A stretch of 64,000 bases of DNA, from contig JAQWGN010000007.1 of NCBI GenBank assembly GCA_029238215.1, positions 62,001 through 126,000 of the forward strand, read 5' to 3'. Source of the stretch: Flavobacteriaceae bacterium (lineage in GTDB: Bacteria > Bacteroidota > Bacteroidia > Flavobacteriales > Flavobacteriaceae). The notes under the pieces were generated by a model, which was not told the origin of the DNA, made no database searches, and saw only the letters and a program-made list of their open reading frames with translations. Of this stretch, positions 43,296 to 51,983 are shown one piece after another; positions within the stretch are counted from its first letter, which is position 1; each line of letters starts with the position of its first letter. Position numbers and translations under genes: made by a program.

Positions 43296-46034
43296 ATGGA
43301 CAAGTATTCGTTTCTCAATGCAGCCCATACAGCGCATTTTGCTCAGCTGTATGACCAGTATCTTATCAATCCAGATAGTGTAGAGCCTAGTTGGCGTGCT
43401 TTTTTCCAAGGTTTTGATTTTGGTGTAGAACAAGGCAATCAACAGTCAGATACTGCCATTCCAGAAAGTGTACTCAAAGAATTTAGGGTTGTCAAACTTA
43501 TTGATGGCTATCGCGGAAGCGGGCACTTGTTTACCCGTACCAATCCCGTTCGTGAACGTAGAAAGTACAAGCCCACACTTGCAATTGAAAACTTTGGATT
43601 GTCACACGACGATCTGCATATTGTGTTTTCGGCTGGAGAAATTATCGGAATTGGCCCTGCTACACTCGCTGACATTATCGTTCACCTAGAGCGCATATAC
43701 TGTGAATCTATAGGAATAGAGTATATGTTTATTCGTCACCCAAACCGCGTGGCATGGATTCAGAATTGGATTAATAAGAATGGGAATCACCCAAATTTTA
43801 ATCCTGAAGAGAAAAAGCATATTCTAAAAAAATTAAACGAGGCCGTAGCTTTCGAAAACTTTTTACACACCAAGTATGTAGGACAAAAACGCTTTTCCTT
43901 AGAAGGAGGAGAGTCCCTGATTCCTGCACTTGACGCACTTGTAGAACAAGCAGCCAAAGATGGCGTAGAAGAATTTGTTGTTGGAATGGCTCACCGTGGT
44001 CGGTTGAATACGTTAACCAATATTTTTGGAAAGCCTGCACAAGATATTTTTAGTGAATTTGACGGTAAGGATTACGAAGAAGAGGTTTTTGATGGCGATG
44101 TTAAGTATCATCTAGGTTGGACCTCAAAACGATTAACGGATGGTGGCTTTCAGGTAAACATGAATATCGCCCCAAACCCCTCACACCTAGAAGCTGTAAA
44201 TGCTGTGGTAGAAGGGATTGCACGTGCAAAACAAGATAAAAATCATCAAGGGAAATCTCGTAAAGTAATGCCCATTCTTATCCACGGGGATGCTGCTATT
44301 GCGGGTCAAGGGGTTGTATACGAGGTAGTCCAAATGGCACAATTGGATGGCTACCGAACTGGGGGTACCATTCATATTGTAGTAAATAACCAAATTGGAT
44401 TTACAACCAACTATTTAGACGGACGTTCAAGCACCTATTGTACCGATATAGCTAAGGTTACTCTTTCGCCAGTATTGCATGTTAATGCCGATGACGCCGA
44501 AGCAGTCGTTCACGCGATGCATTTTGCATTGGCCTATAGAAACCATTTTTCGCGTGATGTGTTTGTAGATTTGTTGGGGTATAGAAAGTACGGACACAAC
44601 GAAGGCGATGAACCTCGTTTTACACAACCCAAGCTTTATAAAGCTATTGGTAAACATCAAAACCCTCGTGATATCTACGCAGCCAAATTGATGGCCAAAG
44701 GGATTATTACACAGGAGGATTTGACACAGATGGAAGCGGTTTATAAGCAAACCTTAGAACAAAAACTGGAAGATGCACGCCAAGCGTCAAACACGACCAT
44801 TACTCCATTCATGCAAGATGAGTGGGGAGGATATCAGCGAGCTAAAGGAGATAAAATGCTTGAACCAGTAGATACAAGCTTTGCGTTAGAAAAACTTGAT
44901 AAGGTTGCCAAAACGCTTACAGATCTTCCTGCGAACAAGAAGTTTTTACGTAAAACAACCCGCTTGGTTGATGATCGTCGCGCCATGTATTTTGAGCGTA
45001 ATAAATTGGACTGGGCGATGGGTGAGTTACTTGCTTATGGTTCTTTGCTAGAAGAATGTCACGATGTTCGTATTTCAGGGCAAGATGTTGAACGCGGAAC
45101 CTTTTCACACCGTCATGCGGTAATGAAAGTAGAAGACTCTGAAGAGGAGGTTGTATTGCTCAACACAATTGATAAAAATCAGGGGGCTTTTCATATATAC
45201 AATTCATCATTGTCAGAATATGGAGTAATGGGCTACGACTATGGTTATGCAATGGCCAGTCCAAACACACTAACTATTTGGGAAGCACAGTTTGGTGACT
45301 TTAGCAACGGAGCGCAAATTATGATTGATCAATATTTGTCTTCGGCTGAAGATAAATGGAAGATGCAAAATGGATTGGTATTATTTTTACCGCATGGCTA
45401 CGAAGGTCAGGGTGCCGAGCACTCCTCTGCAAGGATGGAACGCTACCTGCAACTTTGCGCAAAAGACAATTTGTTTATCGCTGACGTAACCACTCCAGCG
45501 AATTTATTTCACCTGCTGCGGCGTCAGTTAAAATCAACTTACCGCAAACCCTTGGTGGTATTCACTCCAAAGAGTTTATTGCGCCATCCCAAGGCAGTTT
45601 CTTCTAAAGAAGATTTAGCAAACGGACAGTTTATGCCACTTATTGGTGATGCTGACGTTAAGGCTTCGGATGTAACAACGGTAGTCTTGTGTACAGGAAA
45701 GTTTTATTACGATTTATTGGATGCTAGAGAACAAAAACAGCGCAACGATGTTGCTTTGGTTCGACTAGAACAACTTTTTCCATTACCCAAAAAAGAATTG
45801 CAAGCAGTGTACGACACCTATGTCAATGCCGAAGTAGTTTGGGCACAGGAGGAACCACGTAATATGGGTGCTTACAGCCATTTGCTTTTACATTTGCCAG
45901 AAGCTCGTAATTTCCGTGTAGCCTCAAGGCGTTTTTACGCGGCACCTGCAGCAGGAAGTTCTACGCGATCGAAGCGTAGACACCAAGAAATTATTGAATA
46001 TGTATTTGACAAAACCAAAGACAACATGCGGTAA
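43296..46034 (+). CDS. sucA: 2-oxoglutarate dehydrogenase E1 component
   Basis: The protein has 912 residues from ATG 43296; the frame opens at 43272 but upstream codons overlap the promoter. It decarboxylates 2-oxoglutarate with thiamine diphosphate. MDKYSFLNAAHTAHFAQLYDQY starts the N-terminal E2-contact segment, GMAHRGRLNTL is the active-site motif, and IHGDAAIAGQGVVYE carries the GDA of the thiamine-diphosphate site. The C-terminal transketolase-like half includes LPHGYEGQGAEHSSAR. It lies 17 bp before sucB; no E3 gene is in the window. Confidence 0.95.
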   Translation: MDKYSFLNAAHTAHFAQLYDQYLINPDSVEPSWRAFFQGFDFGVEQGNQQSDTAIPESVLKEFRVVKLIDGYRGSGHLFTRTNPVRERRKYKPTLAIENFGLSHDDLHIVFSAGEIIGIGPATLADIIVHLERIYCESIGIEYMFIRHPNRVAWIQNWINKNGNHPNFNPEEKKHILKKLNEAVAFENFLHTKYVGQKRFSLEGGESLIPALDALVEQAAKDGVEEFVVGMAHRGRLNTLTNIFGKPAQDIFSEFDGKDYEEEVFDGDVKYHLGWTSKRLTDGGFQVNMNIAPNPSHLEAVNAVVEGIARAKQDKNHQGKSRKVMPILIHGDAAIAGQGVVYEVVQMAQLDGYRTGGTIHIVVNNQIGFTTNYLDGRSSTYCTDIAKVTLSPVLHVNADDAEAVVHAMHFALAYRNHFSRDVFVDLLGYRKYGHNEGDEPRFTQPKLYKAIGKHQNPRDIYAAKLMAKGIITQEDLTQMEAVYKQTLEQKLEDARQASNTTITPFMQDEWGGYQRAKGDKMLEPVDTSFALEKLDKVAKTLTDLPANKKFLRKTTRLVDDRRAMYFERNKLDWAMGELLAYGSLLEECHDVRISGQDVERGTFSHRHAVMKVEDSEEEVVLLNTIDKNQGAFHIYNSSLSEYGVMGYDYGYAMASPNTLTIWEAQFGDFSNGAQIMIDQYLSSAEDKWKMQNGLVLFLPHGYEGQGAEHSSARMERYLQLCAKDNLFIADVTTPANLFHLLRRQLKSTYRKPLVVFTPKSLLRHPKAVSSKEDLANGQFMPLIGDADVKASDVTTVVLCTGKFYYDLLDAREQKQRNDVALVRLEQLFPLPKKELQAVYDTYVNAEVVWAQEEPRNMGAYSHLLLHLPEARNFRVASRRFYAAPAAGSSTRSKRRHQEIIEYVFDKTKDNMR

Positions 46035-46051
46035 CGCATAAATGAGTAGTT

Positions 46052-47254
46052 ATGATTCTAGAAATGAAAGTCCCTTCACCGGGCGAGTCAATAGCCGAAG
46101 TAGAAATAGCCGAATGGCTTGTTAGTGATGGAGACTATGTAGAAAAAGATCAAACCATTGCAGAGGTAGATTCCGATAAAGCAACGCTTGAGCTTCCCGC
46201 TGAAGAAAGTGGGATAATCACACTCAAAGCTGAAGAAGGTGATGCCGTAGCGGTTGGCGCTGTAGTTTGTCATATTGACACCGCTGCTGCTAAGCCCGAA
46301 GGACAGGCTGCTGCTATATCTGCTAAAACAGTAGTTTCTACTAAGGAAACTTCTCCAGTACAAAGTGCGAATACTACTTACGCTAGTGGTACTGCTTCCC
46401 CAGCAGCACGTAAAATTATTGCTGAAAAAGGGATGGACTCAACAGCTGTTCAAGGAACTGGTCGCGATGGCCGTATCACAAAAGAGGATGCTGTTAAAGC
46501 GGTACCTTCAATGGGTACGCCTGCTGGAGAACGCCCAACTACTCGCAAGAAAATGTCCATGCTTCGCAGAAAAGTTGCTGAGCGCTTAGTGGCTGCTAAA
46601 AATGAAACGGCGATGCTTACCACCTTTAATGAGGTAGATATGTCTCCGATTTTTGCGCTACGTGCACAACACAAGGAAATTTTCAAACAAAAACATGGCG
46701 TAGGTCTTGGATTCATGAGCTTTTTCACCAAAGCTGTTGTACGTGCTCTTAAAGAATTTCCTGATGTGAACTCCATGATTGATGGTAATCAACAGATTTT
46801 ACACGACTACTGCGACATTAGTGTGGCAGTTTCTGGACCTAAGGGACTGATGGTTCCAGTGGTGCGTAATGCTGAAACATTGAGCTTTAGAGAAATTGAA
46901 GACGAAATTAAACGGCTGGCCATTCGTGCACGTGATGGTCAAATTACGGTAGATGACATGACAGGTGGAACATTTACAATTTCAAATGGTGGTGTTTTTG
47001 GCTCGATGTTGTCTACGCCAATCATCAACCCACCACAGTCAGCAATTTTGGGAATGCACAATATTTTGCAGCGTCCGATTGCGGTTGATGGTAAGGTTGA
47101 AATACGCCCCATGATGTATGTGGCACTGTCTTATGACCACCGTATTATTGACGGTAGAGAAAGTGTTGGGTTTTTGGTTGCAGTAAAAGAAGCATTAGAA
47201 GATCCAATTGCGTTGCTTATGAATGGCGATGTTAAAAAAGCCTTGGAGCTTTAG
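46052..47254 (+). CDS. sucB: Dihydrolipoyl succinyltransferase (2-oxoglutarate dehydrogenase E2)
   Basis: The protein has 400 residues. One lipoyl domain (about 1-75) carries the lipoyl lysine K43 in [11 protein letters not shown]. An Ala/Thr/Ser-rich linker follows, then a peripheral subunit-binding domain ([12 protein letters not shown]...[13 protein letters not shown]) and the catalytic core with H363 and D367 in [11 protein letters not shown]. It transfers succinyl groups to CoA and forms an operon with sucA. Confidence 0.95.
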   Translation: MILEMKVPSPGESIAEVEIAEWLVSDGDYVEKDQTIAEVDSDKATLELPAEESGIITLKAEEGDAVAVGAVVCHIDTAAAKPEGQAAAISAKTVVSTKETSPVQSANTTYASGTASPAARKIIAEKGMDSTAVQGTGRDGRITKEDAVKAVPSMGTPAGERPTTRKKMSMLRRKVAERLVAAKNETAMLTTFNEVDMSPIFALRAQHKEIFKQKHGVGLGFMSFFTKAVVRALKEFPDVNSMIDGNQQILHDYCDISVAVSGPKGLMVPVVRNAETLSFREIEDEIKRLAIRARDGQITVDDMTGGTFTISNGGVFGSMLSTPIINPPQSAILGMHNILQRPIAVDGKVEIRPMMYVALSYDHRIIDGRESVGFLVAVKEALEDPIALLMNGDVKKALEL

Positions 47255-47270
47255 AATTCTGACCAAGCGT

Positions 47271-47296
47271 CAAGCACACTTTCCAAGCACACTTTC
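47271..47296. repeat. Perfect 13-bp tandem repeat
   Basis: CAAGCACACTTTC occurs twice with no gap (47271-47283 and 47284-47296) in the short gap between sucB and the protease gene. No hairpin is formed and no function is evident. Confidence 0.8.
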
Positions 47297-47328
47297 TGTA
47301 GGGCCTGTAAATACCTAGTCAAAATGGG

Positions 47329-47769
47329 TTACTTATATAGGTACAACCCATTGCGACGGTAGTCCAAAACAGCTTTAGCTTTATGAAACAAGTCTGCTCC
47401 TAAAATACCATCTACTGGGGCAACTTCAAATTGCTCTAAAGCTGCATCAACAGACGATAAGTCGATTAAAACAATATCTTGATTTTGCCGTTCCCAACTG
47501 CCTAGTTGGATGTGATTACCCTCACTATGTTTGGTGTCTACTCCTTGACTACTTGCTGTAGCAGCCTGTTGTTCGGAAATGGTTGCGTTAAGCTTAAAAT
47601 AGGCCTCTTTATCCCACGCTACACAACTGTGCGAAGCTCCTGTATCTATAATAAAGTTGCCAGACACACCATTAAGAATAACGGTACATATATAATGACC
47701 AGAAGCTACTTTGGTAAGCGGTAAGCGGATGTACCCTTTTTTTCGCAGTAAAGAAGAAAGCCGTTGCAT
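47329..47769 (-). CDS. Retropepsin-like aspartic protease
   Basis: The protein has 146 residues from the ATG at 47769; the frame is open to 47877 but that extension would cross the tatD start and promoter. FIIDTGASHSCV carries the aspartic-protease DTGAS motif and VDGILGADLFHKAKAVLDY is the usual second-half signature. One such domain must dimerise to act. No signal peptide is evident. The substrate is unknown. Confidence 0.8.
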   Translation of the reverse strand: MQRLSSLLRKKGYIRLPLTKVASGHYICTVILNGVSGNFIIDTGASHSCVAWDKEAYFKLNATISEQQAATASSQGVDTKHSEGNHIQLGSWERQNQDIVLIDLSSVDAALEQFEVAPVDGILGADLFHKAKAVLDYRRNGLYLYK

Positions 47770-47796
47770 AATGAACAAAGATACGAGGCATTGATG

Positions 47797-47804
47797 TATT
47801 TTTG
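47797..47804 (+). promoter_or_regulatory. -7 box (TATTTTTG) of tatD
   Basis: A perfect TAnnTTTG match ending 4 nt before the ATG at 47809, so the transcript is predicted to be leaderless. Confidence 0.6.
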
Positions 47805-47808
47805 CGCC

Positions 47809-48573
47809 ATGCTGATTGATACACATACACATCTTTATGTTTCTGAGTTTGACGATGACCGTGATGTTATGATCCAACGTGCGTTAGATTCCGGAGTATC
47901 ACAGTTTGTGTTACCTGCCATTGATGCTGAAACAACTGAAGCAATGCATGCCTTAAAACGGGACTATCCAAACAACATGCATTTAATGATGGGCTTGCAT
48001 CCTACGCATGTAAACGCAAATTATAAAGAGGCATTAAACCATGTTTACCAGCAATTAAAGACCCATAATTTTGTTGCGGTAGGGGAGATTGGCATGGATT
48101 TATATTGGGACAAAACCTATCAGAAAGAACAACAGCAGGCATTTGCACAACAAATTGAATGGGCTTTATCGTTTGACTTGCCCATTGTAATTCATTGTAG
48201 AGAAGCTTTTGATGAAATTTTTGAAGTATTAGAAAATGTTAAGGATAAACGCCTACGTGGCATTTTTCATTGTTTTACTGGAAATGCTTCACAGGCACAA
48301 CGCGTGATAAGTCATAATATGCTCCTTGGTATTGGAGGTGTGGTTACCTTTAAAAATAGTGGACTTGCCGAAACGCTGGCTCAAGTTCCACTTAATCATA
48401 TTGTTTTGGAAACAGACTCTCCCTACTTGGCACCAGTTCCGTATCGCGGTAAGCGAAATGAATCATCTTATTTAGCATGTATTTCCGCTAAAATTGCGAA
48501 GGTCTATGGAATTAGTGAAGAAAATGTAGCTAAAATCACAACACAAAACGCAAAACAGCTGTTTAACATTTGA
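47809..48573 (+). CDS. tatD: TatD family deoxyribonuclease
   Basis: The protein has 254 residues. The start is ATG 47809 (MLIDTHTHL); an upstream in-frame TTG at 47764 lies before the promoter box. Metal ligands are in DTHTHL, GEIGMDLYW, IVIHCREA and LETDSPYLAP. TatD enzymes are metal-dependent 3'-5' exonucleases linked to DNA repair and RNA quality control. It lies directly before tRNA-Ser. Confidence 0.92.
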   Translation: MLIDTHTHLYVSEFDDDRDVMIQRALDSGVSQFVLPAIDAETTEAMHALKRDYPNNMHLMMGLHPTHVNANYKEALNHVYQQLKTHNFVAVGEIGMDLYWDKTYQKEQQQAFAQQIEWALSFDLPIVIHCREAFDEIFEVLENVKDKRLRGIFHCFTGNASQAQRVISHNMLLGIGGVVTFKNSGLAETLAQVPLNHIVLETDSPYLAPVPYRGKRNESSYLACISAKIAKVYGISEENVAKITTQNAKQLFNI

Positions 48574-48626
48574 TTTATGAATACATTTTTTTAGGGGTAT
48601 TTTTTTTCGATATTAGCGCTTTAATT

Positions 48627-48715
48627 AGAGAGGTGGCCGAGTGGTCGAAGGCGCACGCCTGGAAAGTGTGTATTCCGTTATCGCGGAATCGAGGGTTCGA
48701 ATCCCTTCCTCTCTG
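48627..48715 (+). tRNA. tRNA-Ser (anticodon GGA)
   Basis: It spans 89 nt. Acceptor arms AGAGAGG and CCTCTCT pair perfectly. The D arm includes GGCCGAGTGG, the anticodon stem CACGC/GTGTG encloses CTGGAAA with anticodon GGA, a long class II variable arm follows (TATTCCGTTATCGCGGAATC region) and the T loop is GTTCGAATC. The discriminator base is G, as expected for serine. Confidence 0.95.
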
Positions 48716-48785
48716 CAATAACATTAAGTATTTTTCATATATTTAGCGTCATTATTTAACCTTTATTAAAATAAACACATTTTAA

Positions 48786-49583
48786 ATGAAACGTTTTTTT
48801 TCCCTAACTGTCTTAGTTTTCTTTCTTGTTGCAACTCAATCAATAGTAATTGCGCAAGAATCTGACACACAAACTGCCCAAGAAACTGAAGTAGCTGTTG
48901 AGACTCCAGCTGAAGTGGCACAAGAACAACCACAACCTGCTGATGCACCTAAAGCGAGCTTTACGCAAGAACTTAAAAAGAGATTTATTGAAGGAGGCCC
49001 AGGATTTATGGGCATCGTTCTATTGTGTTTAATTTTAGGACTTGCTATTGCTATTGAGCGGATTATCTTTTTAAATCTAGCAACGACAAACACAGCTAAA
49101 CTCACAGAATCTATTGAGGAAGCACTCTCTTCTGGAGGTGTTGAGGCTGCAAAAGAAGTTTGTAGAAACACCAAAGGACCTGTAGCATCTATTTTTTATC
49201 AGGGACTTGATCGTTCTGGTGAAGGGGTTGAAAGCGCTGAAAAGGCAGTTGTTGCTTATGGAGGTGTACAAATGGGTCAATTGGAGAAAAACGTATCATG
49301 GATATCATTATTTATAGCTTTAGCTCCAATGCTTGGGTTTATGGGTACTGTTATTGGTATGATTCAAGCCTTTGATAAAATTGAAGCTGCTGGCGATATG
49401 CAACCATCACTTGTTGCTGGAGGTATTAAAGTAGCGCTTTTAACAACCGTTTTTGGTCTTATTGTCGCAATCATCCTTCAAATATTTTACAACTACATCA
49501 TTGCTAAAATTGATAGTATTGTAAATGACATGGAAGATGCATCAATCACATTGATTGACCTTCTTGTGGCAAATCAAAAATAA
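48786..49583 (+). CDS. exbB: MotA/TolQ/ExbB proton channel family protein
   Basis: The protein has 265 residues. It begins with a signal-like hydrophobic stretch followed by a Glu/Ala/Pro-rich segment (about 24-58), then three membrane helices: GFMGIVLLCLILGLAIAIE, WISLFIALAPMLGFMGTVIGMIQAF and VALLTTVFGLIVAIILQIFY. The latter two form the ExbB core. With ExbD it uses the proton gradient to energise TonB, needed for the PUL importer. It is first in a four-gene operon. Confidence 0.9.
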   Translation: MKRFFSLTVLVFFLVATQSIVIAQESDTQTAQETEVAVETPAEVAQEQPQPADAPKASFTQELKKRFIEGGPGFMGIVLLCLILGLAIAIERIIFLNLATTNTAKLTESIEEALSSGGVEAAKEVCRNTKGPVASIFYQGLDRSGEGVESAEKAVVAYGGVQMGQLEKNVSWISLFIALAPMLGFMGTVIGMIQAFDKIEAAGDMQPSLVAGGIKVALLTTVFGLIVAIILQIFYNYIIAKIDSIVNDMEDASITLIDLLVANQK

Positions 49584-49601
49584 TTCATAAACATACATAT
49601 T

Positions 49602-50048
49602 ATGGATATTCAAAAAATAACAAAAATCGTGGTACTTGTTCTTGGAGTATTGGGCTTGGTTTTTCAAGTTACCATACTCTCTAAAGGAGATGATGCCATT
49701 GAATTAAATAGTTACGCAGGTGATTTTTCATCGGTATCTCCCATGATTACATTGGCTATAGTCATTCTTATTGTAGTTGTGGCAATAACACTTGTTTCCT
49801 CGTTAGCGACACTAGCGTCTAACCCAGAAAAACTCAAAAAGGCACTGCTGTCAGTTGCTGCTTTTGTTTTGGTGGTATTACTTTCTTTCGTTCTTTCGGA
49901 CGGATCAGAAACACCACTTAAAGATGGTGAAGTATTATCAGCTTTTGGTTCACGTTTGGTAGGAACAGGATTACGCACCTTTTACTTTTTAGCAATAATT
50001 GCTATAGGAAGTATGTTGTTTTCTGGTGTTAAGCGATTTATAAAATAA
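49602..50048 (+). CDS. Conserved membrane protein of the exb operon
   Basis: The protein has 148 residues with about four membrane helices (7-25, 47-70, 84-103, 124-142). I do not recognise a characterised family. It lies 18 bp after exbB and 6 bp before exbD, so a role in the proton-driven complex is inferred from position only. Confidence 0.7.
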   Translation: MDIQKITKIVVLVLGVLGLVFQVTILSKGDDAIELNSYAGDFSSVSPMITLAIVILIVVVAITLVSSLATLASNPEKLKKALLSVAAFVLVVLLSFVLSDGSETPLKDGEVLSAFGSRLVGTGLRTFYFLAIIAIGSMLFSGVKRFIK

Positions 50049-50054
50049 GATATT

Positions 50055-50678
50055 ATGGCAAAAAGATCTGCACCAGAAGTAAATGCAGGGTCAATGGCCG
50101 ATATTGCTTTCTTGTTACTTATTTTCTTTTTGGTAACAACAACGATTGAGACCGACTCGGGGCTTAACCGTAAGTTGCCGCCTATGGAAGATGTGGTTGA
50201 CCCCCCAATTATCAAGGAACGTAATATTTTCACTGTAGTCGTAAATAAAAACAACGACCTGCTTGTCGAAGAAAAACCCATGGAAATTTCCAGATTACGA
50301 GAGGCAGCAGTTGCCTTTTTGGATAATGGAGGTGGAAAGGGAGAAGACGCATGTGATTTTTGTCAAGGCGCTCGAGATGCAAGTTCTTCCGACAACCCTG
50401 ACAAGGCAATTATTTCCCTTAAAAACGACAGAGAAACGGATTACAAAGTTTATATCGCTGTTCAGAATGAATTGGTAGCTGCGTATAATGTATTACGTAA
50501 CCGTGAGTTTGCACGACTTAATCCAAACATAGGGTTAACTTTTGTAGAAGCGGATCGTAAATATTCAGATCCACGAACTTCAAGCACTGAAAAAGCAGCA
50601 TTAAAACCTAAAATAAATGTGGTTAAGTTGCTTTTTCCACAGAAATTATCTGAAGCAGAACCCTCAAAAACGAATTAG
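50055..50678 (+). CDS. exbD: ExbD/TolR family biopolymer transport protein, first copy
   Basis: The protein has 207 residues. One membrane helix near the N terminus follows NAGSMADIAFLLLIFFLV, whose Asp is the proton-carrying residue of ExbD/TolR. The periplasmic domain is longer than in E. coli ExbD and contains a CDFCQGARD segment with two cysteines. It works with ExbB and with the second ExbD that starts 1 bp after its stop. Confidence 0.88.
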   Translation: MAKRSAPEVNAGSMADIAFLLLIFFLVTTTIETDSGLNRKLPPMEDVVDPPIIKERNIFTVVVNKNNDLLVEEKPMEISRLREAAVAFLDNGGGKGEDACDFCQGARDASSSDNPDKAIISLKNDRETDYKVYIAVQNELVAAYNVLRNREFARLNPNIGLTFVEADRKYSDPRTSSTEKAALKPKINVVKLLFPQKLSEAEPSKTN

Positions 50679-50679
50679 T

Positions 50680-51162
50680 ATGTCTAAGTTTAAAAAGAAA
50701 AAAGGCGGGGAATTACCCGCAATATCTACAGCATCATTGCCTGATATTGTTTTTATGTTGTTATTCTTTTTTATGGTAGCAACTGTGATGCGCGATAGCT
50801 CACTTATGGTTGCCAATACACTCCCTGCTGCTGACCAAGTGCAAAAGCTCGATAAAAAAGATCGTGTTATGTATATCTATGCTGGAAAACCTAGCGATCG
50901 TTATCAAGAAAAACACGGTTCGCAACCAAAAATTCAATTGAATGATAAATTTGCTACTGTACAAGATGTAGGAGCATTTGTTTTAGCAGAGCGTGCGTCT
51001 AAGCGACAGGAGTTGCAGAATGTACTTACTACAGCTTTAAAGGTTGACGGAGAAACCAATATGGGATTGATAAGCGACATTAAGCAAGAGTTACGAAAAG
51101 TAAATGCCTTAAAGATCAATTACACTACACGAAGTGGCGATTATACGCAAAACTTAAATTAA
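50680..51162 (+). CDS. exbD: ExbD/TolR family biopolymer transport protein, second copy
   Basis: The protein has 160 residues from the ATG at 50680 (the frame is open to 50617, inside the previous gene). A basic N terminus MSKFKKKKGGE precedes the helix with STASLPDIVFMLLFFFMV, where the Asp is the conserved proton carrier. The periplasmic domain ends the protein. It closes the exbB operon; a terminator follows at 51187-51228. Confidence 0.88.
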   Translation: MSKFKKKKGGELPAISTASLPDIVFMLLFFFMVATVMRDSSLMVANTLPAADQVQKLDKKDRVMYIYAGKPSDRYQEKHGSQPKIQLNDKFATVQDVGAFVLAERASKRQELQNVLTTALKVDGETNMGLISDIKQELRKVNALKINYTTRSGDYTQNLN

Positions 51163-51186
51163 CTCCAGTTAAAGGAAATAATAATT

Positions 51187-51228
51187 AAACATCCATTGCT
51201 CTAAATTAGAGAGATGGGTGTTTTTTTT
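51187..51228 (+). terminator. Terminator of the exbB-exbD operon
   Basis: AACATCCAT pairs with ATGGGTGTT and the inner CTCT with AGAG around an AAATT loop, followed by eight T residues. Confidence 0.88.
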
Positions 51229-51244
51229 CGTTTATATTTATACC

Positions 51245-51901
51245 ATGAGGTTTTTTGTATTATTTGTGTTTTTTAATATTTCGAATGCGCTATTTGCTCA
51301 AGATTCAGCGCCGAGTTTTAGAGAAGATCAAATATACTTGAGTGTTGGATACCCTTTTTTTTCAGAATCTTCAGAAACCCTTATTCAAAACAAGCTTTCG
51401 TATGCACTTTCTTTTGGGTTTGTTCGTGACATGCCCATTAATAAATCACGCACCTTGGCTTTAGGTATGGGCTTGGGTTGGGATATGGCCACGTTATTTA
51501 CCAATACGCGCTTTTTTAATACGTCAAATTCGATTACTGCAAGTATCATTGAAGAAGATTACCAACAGAATTATATTTCAGTCCAGTCTTTAGCCATTCC
51601 TTTTGAGTTTCGATGGCGTAATGCTACGGAAACTAACCACGCCTTTTGGCGTATCCATGCGGGTGTGAGTTTACACGTCCCTTTGAAACTCAGTTCTTTT
51701 TATAAGGATGCCAATGGCGTATCGAGTCGTATTAGCCTTCCTAGTAATAGCACTGTTTTCCGCCTAAATGTTCACTTTGGCTTTAACACTTGGAATATCA
51801 GTTTGACACACGATTTGCAACCTTGGACCCAAACAGAGGGCTTAGTAGACAATATAAATATGAGATTCTCAAGAATAGGCTTTATTTTCTATGTTTTTTA
51901 A
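51245..51901 (+). CDS. Outer-membrane beta-barrel protein, unknown function
   Basis: The protein has 218 residues from ATG 51245, with a signal peptide (FFVLFVFFNISNALFAQ). The mature part has amphipathic strands (YALSFGFVRDM, FRLNVHFGFNTWNISLTHDLQ) and ends in FSRIGFIFYVF, an aromatic C-terminal strand like outer-membrane barrels of about eight strands. The family is not recognised. It lies after the exb terminator. Confidence 0.65.
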   Translation: MRFFVLFVFFNISNALFAQDSAPSFREDQIYLSVGYPFFSESSETLIQNKLSYALSFGFVRDMPINKSRTLALGMGLGWDMATLFTNTRFFNTSNSITASIIEEDYQQNYISVQSLAIPFEFRWRNATETNHAFWRIHAGVSLHVPLKLSSFYKDANGVSSRISLPSNSTVFRLNVHFGFNTWNISLTHDLQPWTQTEGLVDNINMRFSRIGFIFYVF

Positions 51902-51950
51902 TCATATTCGTAACTACATTTCCTAAAAAATATGGTAATTAAAAAAATAA

Positions 51951-51958
51951 TATCTTTA
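51951..51958 (+). promoter_or_regulatory. -7 box (TATCTTTA) of the first TonB receptor gene
   Basis: Seven of eight bases match TAnnTTTG, 25 nt before the ATG at 51984. Confidence 0.45.
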
Positions 51959-51983
51959 CGGCTTAAACAAAACTATACTAACT

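Noticed and set aside
47770-47877. Longer start of the retropepsin-like gene
   Set aside because: It would overlap the tatD promoter and start codon; protease homology begins after the ATG at 47769.
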